From Dromiciops gliroides (lineage: Eukaryota; Chordata; Mammalia; Microbiotheria; Microbiotheriidae): a DNA stretch of 64,000 nucleotides. The DNA lies in the NCBI RefSeq assembly GCF_019393635.1, contig NC_057862.1:679442814-679506813 (forward strand). Direction: 5' to 3'. A program made the translations under genes and the position numbers. The notes below the pieces were generated by a model. That model worked only from the letters and a program-made list of their open reading frames with translations, had not been told where the DNA came from and did not search any database. This document shows positions 23,200-34,313 of this stretch, in pieces; the stretch's first letter is position 1; each line of letters starts with the position of its first letter.

Positions 23200-23690
23200 C
23201 TCACATATTAAGAGAGAAATACTTTGTGCTTAGAGTATCTCCCAAGCAGAGCTTCCCAAATGAATCATCCCAGACTAATTTCATTGCCTTTAGTTGACTG
23301 GATTATTAAATTGATATATAAGGAGAATGCTGCAGCAATAGTTTAGAAATATTTTGGCAAAGCTTTTACTAAAAGTAGCTCATATTTTTCCTACAGAGAA
23401 AGTGGAGAGATAGTGATTAGGCTCTGATATATTCAAATAGGTTCAGAACTGGTTAGATAGTCACAAAAGCAAAAAGTAGCTATTAGCAGTTCAACATGGC
23501 TAGCGATCTCCAACGGAGTATCAATGGAGCTTTGCCAGCCTTAACTCCATTTAACATTTTCATGAATTACTTGGATAAAGGAATAGATAATATGCTCATC
23601 AAATCTGAGCCAGGAAAATAGCTAGAAAGGACCACTAATATGAGAGATGAGAAAGGCCTTGACAGGCTAGAACATTAGACTGAGTCTAAT
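23200..23690 (+). repeat. CR1/L3-type LINE reverse-transcriptase fragment
   Basis: Runs like 'cagactaatttcattgcc' and 'aaatattttggcaaagctttt' correspond to the (N)QTNFI and FSKAF stretches of CR1-type reverse transcriptases. Strongly decayed. Confidence 0.5.
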
Positions 23691-23970
23691 GAGAGGGAAC
23701 TCCATGGGGAGATATGTGAAGTATTCTACTAAAACAATCATCTTCCTAAGTATAATGGTAGCCTTCTCTAGGGAGGGGGAGTGGGAGGGAAGAAAAAAAG
23801 GGGGGAAAAGCAATTTCCTCGATAACTTTATTATATGTTTAAAAGGAATAACAAGTTGTACATAATATATATGCCATTTCATGTGTAATCATCTTTTTTA
23901 TTCTACTGTGTTATAGAAATGCTTATTTTATTCCATAAATTAAAAACAAAAGAAATAAATGTGAAAAAAA
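23690..23970 (+). repeat. L1 3' UTR fragment
   Basis: 'ggagtgggagggaagaaaaaaag' G-rich stretch followed by an A/T-rich end, as in the L1 3' ends at 14600 and 38400. Confidence 0.5.
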
Positions 23971-24057
23971 GCATAAGGGGGAGGAATGAATAGACAGCAG
24001 TTGTTTTGCAATGGATCTGGGAATTTTAGGGGATAACAAGTTTTTTTGTTTGGTTGG

Positions 24058-24560
24058 TTTTTGGTTTTTGCAGGGCAATGAAGGTTAAATGACTTGCCCA
24101 GGGTCACACAGCTAGTGTCAAGTGTCTGAGGTCAGATTTGAACTCAGGTCCTCCTGAATCCAGGCCTGGTGCTTTCTCCACTGTGCCACCTAGCTTCCCC
24201 AAGATAAAAATTTTAATAGGAGTCGCTTGGCACGTGTACCTTGGCCCTATTATCACAGGATTGTCCTGGTCCATCATCGGTCAGGGTCAGTGAGGCATGC
24301 TGAAGAGTTAGGGGTAACCTCTAATACTATTGGCTTGAACCCCTATTAGCTGTTTCCCCAGTACTGCCATTGTTAGGATAAGAGAGGGTAAAAGGGCAGG
24401 TAGGGTGTTTTTTGTTGTTGTTGTTTTGCAGGGCAATGAGAGTTAAGTGACTTGTCCAGGGTCACACAGCTAGTAAGTGTCAACTGTCTGAGGCTGTATT
24501 TGAATTCAGGTCCTTCTGAATCAAGGGCCCTACTTTATGCACTGTGCCACCCAGCTGCCC
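24058..24560 (-). repeat. Two SINEs (24058-24200 and 24420-24560)
   Basis: Both have 'tttgcagggcaatga' heads and 'cacctagcttcccc' or 'cacccagctgcccc' ends, in minus orientation, about 220 bp apart. Confidence 0.9.
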
Positions 24561-25143
24561 CAAAGTAGGGGGTTTTGAGGAGAAGAGTGAGAAAAAGATT
24601 CTCTAGAGGGAAGGTGGTGGGGAGGAGAAAGTCTATAGCCAGGACACTTCACTCAAAGTGTCAAAATCTCATCTTCTTCTATCTTGTCATTTCTAGGATT
24701 CTGATGTGGGAGATTTTTTTTTCTGGGTAAAATCCATTCTTTCATGTCTGGAATTCTAAAGAGAGCTGGGATGGGCTGGGTCAGCATGAAGGTTAGAGAT
24801 GATGACCTCGCATAGTTGACTCAGTTAACTCTTTGAGGGCAGGGACTGGTTTTTGCCTCTTTTTGTATCTCCACCACTATGGTGAGCCTGACCTCACACA
24901 GGAGTCGGGCATATAGTAGGTGCTTAATAAATGCCTGGTGATGGAATTACACTCACCTTATGAGGAAAGAACAAAGAGTGTGGTTGGTTTGTTCCCCTCC
25001 TCCTCCCCTGCCCCAAGGATGTTATTTATTCTATCTCTGAGGCAGTGATTTTCCAGAAAGATCTTATGAAAAAAGCATCTGGCTTTTGAACTATAAGAGA
25101 GCATGGCAGAGCCTATTCTTCTCATGAAGAATCAATGGTACTA

Positions 25144-25455
25144 GGGGGCAGCTAGGTGGCTCAGTGGATAAAGCATTGGCCCTGGATTCAGGAGGACCTG
25201 AGTTCAAATCCGGCCTCAGACACTTGACACTTACTAGCTGTGTGATCCTGGGCAAGTCACTTAACCCTCATTGCCCCACAAAAGGAAGGAAGGAAGGAAG
25301 GAAGGAAGGAAGGAAGGAAGGAAGGAAGGAAGGAAGGAAGGAAGGAAGGAAGGAAGGAAGGAAGGAAGGAAGGAAGGAAGGAAGGAAGAATGGAAGAAAG
25401 AAGGAAAGAAAGAAAGAAAGAAGGAAAGAAAGAAAGAAAGAAAGAAAGAAAGAAG
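25144..25455 (+). repeat. SINE with expanded (GGAA)n/(GAAA)n tail
   Basis: The SINE body is 25144-25282. Its tail has grown into about 27 GGAA units and then GAAA units to 25455. Target duplication 'gaatcaatggtacta' occurs at 25128 and again at 25455. Confidence 0.95.
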
Positions 25456-25671
25456 AATCAATGGTACTAAAGCCAAGGACTTCAGCTAGAACCAGAAGTG
25501 AGAATCAGAGAGGACTTCCATGTACCAGGAAGGGCAATGCCTGGTTATGTCTATCAAAGAAGCATCTGGTGGAGACTCCATGTCCAGTAGCGGAGTGTCC
25601 AGCAGGGAAGAATGGTTAACAAACCTGGTGGTAATAGCATGATAACACCACTAGAGGATTTCTACAGAATT

Positions 25672-25817
25672 TTTTTTTTTTGGTGAGGCAATTGGGGTTA
25701 AGTGACTTGCCCAGGGTCACACAGCTAGTAAGTGTTAAGTGTCTGAGGCCGGATTTGAACTCAGGTCCTCCTGACTCCAGGGTTGCTGCTCCATCCACTG
25801 CACCACCTAGCTGTCCT
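25672..25817 (-). repeat. SINE (MIR/WSINE type) with target duplication
   Basis: 'gtgaggcaattggggttaag' to 'ccacctagctgtcc'. 'gatttctacaga' flanks both sides, a recent-looking insertion. Confidence 0.92.
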
Positions 25818-26690
25818 GATTTCTACAGATTGGAGGCTCATCTTTTTATATGTCTTAGTTATATTAATTTCTGGGGTCATTGGGTTGTCTGTAGGGTTAT
25901 CCTCAAATTATGTATTATGTTAGGAGTGTCTCTGTATTCTGTTAGGTGTGTCTGAGCTTGAATTTCCTCCTCTCTCAAACTGAGGTTGTTTTCACAAGGT
26001 TGGCATGAAGAACATTCTTTATAAACAATGAAACATTATCATACTTAAAAACAATGATTCAACAAAATAGTTCAGAGGATCAGTTCAGGAAGTTTTCAAA
26101 GACACAGAACCATTAAAGGTGCCTACAACAGAACCATCCAAAGACAACAGAAAAGGAAGGAATCTTAGGGACAATCCTGACAAACTTACACAACTAGGAG
26201 AAATCCACAGAGGAGAGTTCTGACCTCTTTCTCCCCAGAATATAAGAGAAAGCAGAATTGTATATGCTGATTTATAGACTAGTTGTTTAATTTCATGTAA
26301 TCGAATTTATTTTTTGCACTGAATGATCTCTTGACCTTAGCAATATTTTTGAAAAGAACTTGAACTTTTTCTCTTCCACTTATTTTTAAACCATGTAACC
26401 CTTTACATGCAGGTTAGTTATCAACTTTGAGCTAAATGTGACATAAGACATAAAAGACTTTGGGACAGGCAACATAGAAGGCGATTTAAGGAGAAGATAA
26501 GAAGAAGAGAAAGAAAAGTGGAGACAGAAGTGGGAAAAAGGTGGGAAAAGGTGGCTGGTATGTTGAAGGATGATAGAAAGAAGATTCTTTGAGAGGGGCA
26601 AATGACCCTCCAATAAGGCAATTATCCTAATGGGTTACGCTTGGTTTCCAAGGCAGCAGAATCCCAATCCCTTCCTCAGGTTTATTTCCT

Positions 26691-28560
26691 TTAGGCTTTG
26701 AACTTGCAGAGGTAGAGGTACTCATTCTGACAAGAGTCAGCTCTGGAAGCCTATAGATAGCCTAAATTAAGTTGGGGGAGGGGCATGTTTCATTTGTAGG
26801 CCTCCAGTGAGTCTGATGCCTATGACTTCTCTTACACAGGTTCTAAACTCATTCAAGTATGCCTTTGTGATTCAAAGAGGAGAGGAAGGAGAAAAAGGAG
26901 AAAAGTAGAAGAAAAGTGGAGAAGGGAAAGAAAAAACAGAAAAAGAGGAAAAGAGAGTGGGGAAAAGGGGGAAAAGAGAAAAGAAAAGGAAATTTGAAAA
27001 AAGAAAGAGAGGAGAATAGAAGAGAGGAAATTAGAGAAGAGGTGACAAGAAGAGGAGAAGAAAAGAGAGAGGAGGGCAGGGAAGGGCAGTGGAAGGGAGA
27101 AGAGGATAGGAAATAAGAAAAGAGAGGAGAGAGAAGAGAGGAGAAAAGGTCAAGAGAAAGGAAGAGAGAAAAGGAGAGAAGGAAGGAGAGAAGATGAAAG
27201 AGGAGATGAGGGGGGGTCATTCCCATATTGGAAGAAGTCCCCTCATGCAGCCTGTGGCTCAGACACCATGGGGTAAAGAGAATACTACTGGATAAATGGT
27301 AGAAGTGTGACTGTTTTTCTTTCTCTAGCTCACCTGACTCAGGAGACAGGCTCAAACAGTGGTCTGGGTTGGTTCTGGGAGGAGAGGACTGAGCAGGAAG
27401 GTGGTTAGGGCATAGGGAGAAACCTCCCCCCAACCACCCATGTCCTTTAACCTTTTAATAAACAGATCAACCCTGCATAAACTTTGCTCAAACCAGACAG
27501 AGTCTCTACCTCCACTTCCAGCTCCTTGATACCCACCTCCCTCCATTCTCACTTTCCTCTGTCTGCCCATTCTTGCTATTTCAGTGGGTCAGTCTAACAT
27601 GCCCAGCTCTGTGCCCAGTCCTGACCTACTAACTCACAGAAGAGAATTTTTAGTTGCTAACTGCCTATGGGAACAAGAGTCACAATGGAGAAATCTTGCA
27701 GTAATGAAGAGTCCCAACAGTCCTGGACCAAAGACTTAACAGAGAGTTAGTCAAGGCAGAGATTGGAGGAAGAGTAAGGCAGGTGAGTAAGGCACAGGAA
27801 TTAGAGAAGGTTTTCTGGGGCAAGGTTGGATGGTCTGCTCTGCCTGGATCTTATAGAGAGGATATGATGATGAATCCCAGAAACCACAATAAGGATGGTA
27901 ACATCTGGAAAGATTTGGAGAACAGAAGGAACTTGTAATAGGGGTGGGTGGTCCCTTTGGCCCTGGACACCATGCAGACCTCCCTGATTTCCTTAACCCA
28001 AATCCTCCTGCCCCATTTAGCAGTGTTCACACTTCCTCCCTAATCACAGTGCTTTTCCAAGGGTGCCAGACCTCCAGAATTAGTATCAACCCTTCACTCT
28101 CCTGAGCAGGGAGAGGGAAGAGCTTGTGGGGTCATGCAGGCTGATCAGATGTGGGTCCCTTCAATCTTATGCTCTGTGATAATGGTGGCCACAAAGGAGG
28201 CCGCAGGCTCATTGAGCAGGGACACCAGGGTGCTGCTGTTCTCCTGATCTAGGGGCTCCCTCCTCTCTCCTTCCTCCCCTCCCCTTCTGGAGTACTCAGG
28301 CAGTAAACAGACGCTGGGAACTGGAGAAAATCTGGGGGCAACTGGTGGGGTGGACCAGTGAGCAGAGACCCCTGCATCTATCAGGCTTGTTTAGAAATGA
28401 CCTTCTATGGAAACTCCCTCCAGGATAACGCCCTCCCTGAAGGAGAATTCCTCCTCCTTCCACCTGGGAGGGGAATGGCCTCAACAGACTGGAGGGACCC
28501 AACCTCTCAGACCTTCTCTCCTTCACTTACCAGACTGGCAGCACTGAGGGAGAGTGTGTC
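26691..28560 (-). pseudogene. R3: REG pseudogene with internal deletion
   Basis: Pieces: exon 6 26691-26752 (ends YLYLCKFKA-stop, but about 8 bp are missing at the WKDVPC stretch, breaking the frame); 3' half of exon 5 at 27334-27385 (TNPDHCLSLSPES, donor kept; the RWRWSSNAL half is missing); exon 4 part at 28133-28234 (LVSLLNEPAASFVATII; WIGLHD replaced by a stop and a frame slip); then straight into DNA matching intron 1 of R4. Exons 2 and 3 are gone. Exon 1 (28531-28557) with its TATA box is well preserved. It cannot make a REG protein. Confidence 0.9.
26878..27215. repeat. Purine-rich tract in R3 intron 5
   Basis: About 340 bp almost entirely A and G on the plus strand. Confidence 0.9.
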
Positions 28561-28579
28561 TGACCAGGGAGGGACAGAA

Positions 28580-28588
28580 CCTTTATAG
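28580..28588 (-). promoter_or_regulatory. R3 TATA box (kept although the gene is dead)
   Basis: CTATAAAGG, with the following GTTCTGTCCCTCCCTGGTCA identical to R4/R5. A STAT-like TTCCAGGAA lies at 28700-28708. Confidence 0.65.
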
Positions 28589-28775
28589 ACAGAGGGCCAG
28601 GGGGGAGTGGGCATGGGCCCCTGCATTAGAGGAGGGGACTAGGCATAAGGCTGGGGCTGGGATGAAGGTCAGGACACATGTGGATTAGGGGCAGAGGGAT
28701 TCCTGGAAGAGGATGTGGTCTTTCCCAGTCTTGATTCAGGAGCAGGCAGGAGCATTGCTTTCTTCCCAGAACACA

Positions 28776-28871
28776 AGTTTTCAAATGAAATAATCAAAGC
28801 TACCTTTAGCCATATAAAAATGCTCTAACTCACTATTGATTGGAGTGATGCAGGTCAAAACAATTTTGTGG
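28776..28871 (+). repeat. 96-bp L1 piece at the duplication border
   Basis: Nearly identical to 36879-36974 inside the L1 of the same cluster and cut at both ends. The right cut is the left border of the 5.3-kb duplicated block. Confidence 0.8.
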
Positions 28872-29109
28872 GGGATAATTTTCCTCAGATTTAGGATTAA
28901 AACATTTCATGGCACCTTTTCTTCCTATGTCCCCTCATGAAATGTCTTTCACTTACTAGTATTTATGCAAGGGCCAATAACCTATGGTTTTCCTGGATGT
29001 ATACCCAGAGAACCATAAAGTGCCTTCTTTACTGAACTTGATCTGGCAATTGGGCTATGCTTCCAAGCACTAGACTTGGATGATAGAACTGGTATTCAAA
29101 ATGATGGCA

Positions 29110-29495
29110 GCAGACCAGAATGATGACCCAGGACAAGCCATCTTCCATCTCTATGCATTTTCTCTGGCTATCCTCCATGTCTGGAACTCTCTCCCTCCCC
29201 TTTGTCTCTCCTGGCTTCCTTGGCTTTCTCCAAGTCCCAGATAAAATGCCACATTCTACAAGTAGCCTTTCCTGTTCCACTTTCACTCTAGTGTCTCTCC
29301 CTCTGTTGATTATCTCCAATGGATGCTGTATGTGAATTATTGCTGCCTTTTCGTTGTCATTAAGCAAATGTTATCCCACATTACATTGTGGGTTTCTATA
29401 GATGAGATTCTTCTCAGCCTTTCTTTGTATTCTTTGTAGCAAAGTGATTGTAAAAAGCAGGTGCTTAATAAATACTTGTTTTCCTGCCTTGACTA
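29110..29495 (+). repeat. L2 LINE 3' end (duplicated at 41049-41434)
   Basis: 'tccatgtctggaactctc', 'aatgccacattctacaagtagcc', and the tail 'caggtgcttaataaatacttg' in L2 order. Confidence 0.65.
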
Positions 29496-29698
29496 CCATG
29501 TGAGGAAACTTGTCCTTGGACAACTTTTGGCTTCATCACAGGATTCTCGGCCTTATGACAAGTGATTGGATGACTGCAGAGTTCCCCCAATACTCAGAGA
29601 GCCCATGATTCTAAAGCTTCTCTTCTCCAGACCCTCCAACTTTCTTTCTGCTTTTTTATGTTTTCTAGGATCCTCATGGTTGTCCTCATCCTACAAAG

Positions 29699-30271
29699 TG
29701 TGATGTTTCAAATCTAATGTGGGTCCTAACCTGCCCTCCCCACCCCAGTTTTTTGGGGGAAATTGGCTATGATTACTGATAAATTCAGAAATACTTTAGG
29801 CTTTTAAGGATTTATTAAAGATTAAAGACAACACATGGGATCCTGTAACACCAGAAAAGTCTATCTCCTTTCTATCTCCTTTCCTCTCTTTCTCTGTCCA
29901 CCTTTTCTCTGACTCCCACCAAGCTGAAGTCCAAAACAAAAAGGGGCCCTCTTTTTTTTCCATCTGCCACCACCAGATGGTTCCTGAATGAAAAGAAGAA
30001 GATCCAGCTAGCCAGCCTCAACTTCCTACTTCCTACTTCCTGTCTCCATCCCCCAAAGGGGAGGTCCTTCAAGCTGATTGATTGAGAGTGGTCTCCTGTT
30101 GATACAGTAGTCCACAGCCTCTGAGAACAACACCCTACTCAGGGCCAGCCAGGTGTGGTCTTGATTTAAACATTCTTAAGTAGGTTCTCAGTCCCACCCA
30201 ATTCAATCAATTCCAAATCAATCTTCATCTGGGGCCCCTGGGCGTCTGCCACATCCCATTATTTTATCACA
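29699..30271 (-). mobile_element. Solo LTR fossil, probable class I
   Basis: 573 bp with inverted ends TGTGAT/ATCACA and a 4-bp target duplication (aaag). A reverse AATAAA lies at about 29811. No internal region. The second copy at 41638 arose by the block duplication, not by separate insertion. The insertion is therefore older than the duplication. Confidence 0.7.
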
Positions 30272-30593
30272 AAAGAAAGACTCATATTCTGATTCCAGGT
30301 CTATTGATGTCCCTCTAATTACATTTCAATCATATTAATTAAGAGATCAAGATGTGTAGTCACCAAAAGCCAAAAATATGAGTTTTGCAAAGTATCATAG
30401 AAGGAGAGCAGCAATTCTAAGCTCAAGAGAAATGAGAATGTATGCCAAGCACTACTCTAGCACTTAATGCAGGGAATGAAGATTGTAGTAGATGTGAAAT
30501 CCAAAGAACTAAGTTTAAGTCCTTCTAACTCTAGGATATTTGTTGTGTCTCTGTACCCCTCACTATCTTCATCTCTAAAACTGGTCTTGTTTT

Positions 30594-30743
30594 GGTTTGT
30601 TTGTTTTAGTGAGGCAATTGGGGTTAAGTGACTTGCCCAGGGTCACACAGCTAGTAAGTGTTAAGTGTCTGAGGCCAGATTTGAACTCAGGTACTCCTGA
30701 CTCCAGGGCTGGTGCTCTATCCACTGCACCACCTAGTTGTCCT
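30594..30743 (-). repeat. Young SINE present only in copy 1 of the duplicated block
   Basis: MIR/WSINE-type SINE, minus strand, bounded by the 15-bp direct repeat AACTGGTCTTGTTTT (30579-30593 and 30744-30758). The matching place in copy 2 (about 42518-42532) has one copy of that 15-mer and no SINE. Confidence 0.95.
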
Positions 30744-31472
30744 AACTGGTCTTGTTTTTTACAAGGTTGACATGAGGAAAGTTCTTCATAAACCATGAAG
30801 CACTCTCATCTTGAAAAACCTGAGACTCTTCCAAAAAATTCTGGAGAATTAGGTAAGAAAGAAATCTATTCAAGAACACACCACCACTGGCAGATACTAC
30901 AACAGAGCCATCCATAGACACAACAACATGGGAAAGAACTTGAAGGAGAATCCTCCCAAAGTCACAGGGCTATGAGAAGGCATCCACAGTGGAGAGCATT
31001 ATCCCCTCCATCCTAACAAAAGAGGAGAAGATAACATTTGATATATTAAGGTCAAGCTTAATGTTTTGATTTCAAGTGATCAGATTTGTGTGTTCACTGA
31101 TCTCTTTGAATCCTTGCTTAAGAATCCTTATCTAATCAATACTTGTCAAAAGAGCTTAAACTTGCTGTCTTCTGCTTTTTTAAGTAGTGTGACCATTAAT
31201 ATTCAGGTAATTTATCAAAACTGAGCTAGTTCTTGTATATGGCATAAAAAGCCCTGAGGCAGTTAGCACTGAGTGGGGTGTAATGGGAAGAGAAGTAGCC
31301 AAAAGGAAGTGCAGACAATTGGGGGATAACAAAGGGGAGAGGAAGCACTGGTGTGAGAAAGTCAGATGGGATGAAGATGCTCTGGGAAGGCAAAGAGATC
31401 ATGGCCCTGGACCTCTTTGGCTGTGTTTGGCTCCAAGGCAGCAGCATTCCAACTTCTTGTGGCTTGAGCCCT

Positions 31473-33715
31473 TTAGGCTGTGAACTTGCAGAGATAGAGG
31501 TACTTATTGTGACAAGGTACATCTTTCCAGCTCCTGAAATCTGCAGAGAGATGACTTGGCTAAGTTGGGGGGACATGTTGAGATGCCCAGTCTGACGGCA
31601 GTGGCTTTCTGGCAACAGGTGATACACAGAGAGAGTCAGCTAGAGAGTGGAGGGAAGTGGAAGAAAAGAAAAAAAGAAGGTTGAGAAAAGGAGCAAGAAT
31701 GATGAGAGAGGACAGGAAAAGAAGAGGGAAAAGTTAAAGAGGAGAGGAGATGAAAGTAGAAGAGGGGAGGGGAGAGGAGAGAAGAGGAGATGAAAGGAGG
31801 GGAAGGAAGAGGAGGGGAGGGGAGGAGAGAGGAGAGGAGATGCCAGAAGTCACTCCCCTCTCTAGCAAGGAAGTGCCCCCATGCATCCGGGCTTTCACAC
31901 CCCACCAGGTGAAGAGAATGTTCCTGGATGGGGGGAGAACTGGGAGGGCTTTTTCTCTAGCTCACCAGACTCAGGAGTCAGGCTCACACAGTAGTTTGGG
32001 TTGGTTCCGTTTGGGGAGCCCTTGGTCCAGGCTTGGTAGAGGTAAAGGGCATTGCTGCTCCATCTCCACCTGCGGTTCTGCAGGAAGGGCATCAGGCAAG
32101 GAGCTGGTCAGGGAAGAGGAAGGCACCTCCCACCAACCAATCAACCACCTCCTTTACCCACGCCCCCCCCCCCAACAAATAAATGAACTTCTCCTGCACC
32201 TTTCTTTAGCCCCGATTCCAGCAACAAGTGCATTCAGTTCTCTAAACCTTCCCAGAGGCTGCCATCCCTGCTGCTGCTTGTGGGATTTCTCAGCACCAGC
32301 CCCCATCCATCCCCATCCCATTCTCTGTCTAAGATCCAGCCAGAGCCAGACTGCCACCCCTCCCCCAGAAAACCTCCTCTACCTCCTGGCCCTCACTGCT
32401 CTAGCTTACTCTTGCCCCCTCCCCAGCCCTGGGGACCCAGAGCCTCCAGGGGAGGCTTAGGTCCTGGAGTCATGCAAGATTCCCTGACTCTTGTCCCCAC
32501 GAGGAGACAGAGAAGTCTCCTTGGGGTGATACTGAGAGCTAAGCAGAGAGAAGGGCTCACAAGGCTTGCTCACTGCATGAACAGCAATGGGCAGAGATGC
32601 CAGAGTGAAGTTGGAGGGAAGTGAGTATGGAGGAGCTGCAGGTGGAGGGGCAGACTCCCTCTGGCCCTGGGCACCAGGCAGACCTCCCTCCAGGCCCTTC
32701 CCATCCCTCCTGCCCCCATAGCAGGGCTCATATCCTGCCCTAGTCATGTGCTCTTCTCAGGGTCTGGTGGGAACCACCCCAAGCCAGCCCCCCCTTTTCT
32801 CCTTCACTCTCCTGGGCAGGGAGAGGGAAGAACTTGTGGGTCATACCTTGTTGGGGTCATGCAGGCCAATCCAGACGGGGGTCCCCTTAATCCCATGCTC
32901 CATGATCATGGTGGCCACAAAGGAGGCCTCAGCCTCATTGAGCAGGGACACCAGGTGGCCTGAGGGGTAGGCCTGGCACAGCAACTGTAGGGGAGGGAGT
33001 GGCAGGTAGGGATCACTGGGAGGGACAGAGAGCAGAGGAGGCCAGAGCATGCTCCAGGGTTCTGTGGGGTCAGCAGGGAAAAAGAGAAAGGAATGAAGGC
33101 CCAGGGGGAGGGGAGCAGGGTTAAATGGCTGGATGGGAACAAGGATCACCATGGTGGGGGCCACAGAAAAAGGAGCAGCCCCTTGAGAGTGGAGGACCTG
33201 GGTGAGAGATGAGGGCTCAGGGCCTCATTGGGACCCCACTTCTGACCCCAAGGGACACTGAGATAGTGAGACCACCCCAGCCCCCCCTCTCAGGGGCCCT
33301 CTCCCCAACACACCTCGGCAGTGTTCCAGGTCTCCTCAGGACCCAACAAGCCATAGCAGTGGGAGCCCTGGAGGGCAAAGCCCTGGGGGCAGGATTTCCT
33401 GGCAGAGGGGGGCCCAGCAGCATCCTCCTGGCCTGGGGGAGGGAGCAGAGGGGCTGCAGGGCAGGGCAGCTGAGGCTCCTGCTCCCTGGGCTTCAGCCTT
33501 TGAACCCTGAAGCCCCCCCTGCTCCTTCTCTCCTCCACTGTCCCCACCCTCCTGCTGTCCTGCCCCTCCCCTTCCCTCTCACTGTGTCAAAGCCCCCTGG
33601 GTATTTCCAGGCCCAGGTGTGTAGTCCAGGGGGAGGCCTGAAGGGACTCACCTTGTGTCAGGCCTGGCAGCAGCAGACAGGTGAGGAGCAGCCCTGAGAC
33701 GCTGGGGGGCATCAT
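31473..33715 (-). CDS. R4: REG1/REG3-like secreted C-type lectin, complete
   Basis: Exons: 2 33652-33715 (ATG at 33715; exon to 33730), 3 33314-33432, 4 32847-32984, 5 31966-32077, 6 31473-31540. All introns are GT-AG with phases 1, 0, 0, 1; total 501 bp, 166 residues, the length of human REG1A. Signal peptide 1-22 (MMPPSVSG, Leu-rich core, GLTQG). A short acidic linker follows (QEDAAGPPSARK). Then the lectin domain with cysteines 36, 47, 64, 137, 154 and 162, the exact REG1A positions, GHLVSLLNEAEASFVA, VWIGLHDP (W99), NRRWRWSSNALYLYQAW and WKDVPCHNKYLYLCKFTA-stop. The exon 5 start (NRRWRWSS) is closer to REG1 than to the REG3 loop with EPN. Promoter: TATA at 34184. Probably secreted in gut or pancreas, judged from the family only. 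Confidence 0.95.
31640..31850. repeat. Purine-rich tract in R4 intron 5
   Basis: Continuous AG-rich DNA on the plus strand. The R5 counterpart is 43390-43610. Confidence 0.9.
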
Positions 33716-34134
33716 GGCAGACCTTTGATTCTGGGGAGGAGAGAAGAGGCACCCTGAGCCCCCTGGCATGTCCCTCCCAAGGAACACAGAGAGATGGGGA
33801 CAAGAGGGTGGTCCAGAGCTCAGTGCACCCAGGGGGCTGCTCTCCTCCTGCTGTCTGGGCCCCCTGCTCTCTCCTTCCTTCCCTCCCCTTCTGGGACTCT
33901 CAGGCAGTATACAGACTCTGGGAACGGGAGAAAATCTGGGGGCAACTGGTGGGGTGGACCAGTGAGCAGAGACCCCTCTGTCTATCAGGCTTGTTTAGAA
34001 ATGACCTTCTATGGAATCTCCCTCCAGGATAACGCCCTCCCTGAAGGAGAATTCCTCTTCCTTCCACCTGGGAGGGGAATGGCCTCAACAGACTGGAGGG
34101 ACCCAACCTCTCAGACCTTCTCTCCTTCACTTAC

Positions 34135-34163
34135 CAGACTGGCAGCACTGAGGGAGAGTGTGT
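34135..34163 (-). other. R4 non-coding exon 1
   Basis: Ends GCCAGTCTG before donor GTAAGTGAAG. The start is estimated from the TATA box. Confidence 0.6.
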
Positions 34164-34183
34164 CTGACCAGGGAGGGACAGAA

Positions 34184-34192
34184 CCTTTATAG
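34184..34192 (-). promoter_or_regulatory. R4 TATA box
   Basis: CTATAAAGG on the minus strand, same context as R3 and R5. Confidence 0.8.
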
Positions 34193-34304
34193 ACAGAGGG
34201 CCAGGGGGGAGTGGGCATGGGCCCCTGCGTTAGAGGAGGGGACTAGGTAGGAGGGGGCTGGATTGAAGGTCAGGACACATGTGGATTAGGGGCAGGCAGG
34301 GGGA

Positions 34305-34313
34305 TTCCTGGAA
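34305..34313 (-). promoter_or_regulatory. R4 STAT/GAS-like site
   Basis: TTCCAGGAA, 113 bp upstream of the TATA box. A CACATGTG E-box lies between the two at about 34276-34283. Known biology: REG genes respond to IL-6/IL-22 through STAT3. Confidence 0.55.

Larger units (their letters stand above)
28867..34302. repeat. Segmental duplication, copy 1 (contains R4)
   Basis: Matches 40806-46081 at about 99% by eye, in the same orientation. Main indels: an extra SINE at 30594-30743, about 25 bp near 30780, and GA/C-tract length changes. Confidence 0.95.

Noticed and set aside
25164-25619. 151-codon frame with a long Lys/Glu/Gly/Arg repeat
   Set aside because: It is a SINE plus its (GGAA)n tail, an open frame created by the microsatellite.
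26849-27433. 194-codon minus-strand frame
   Set aside because: Mostly the translation of the purine tract of R3 intron 5. Only its first part overlaps the broken exon 5.
32280-32624. Pro-rich plus-strand frames in R4 (also at 44060 in R5)
   Set aside because: Antisense to intron 4, with no recognisable domain; the duplicate exists only because the block is duplicated.
33794-34192. 132-codon plus-strand frame, repeated at 45574 and in part at 28358
   Set aside because: It lies over intron 1, exon 1 and the TATA box of R4/R5/R3 on the opposite strand. Its repetition simply reflects the duplication.
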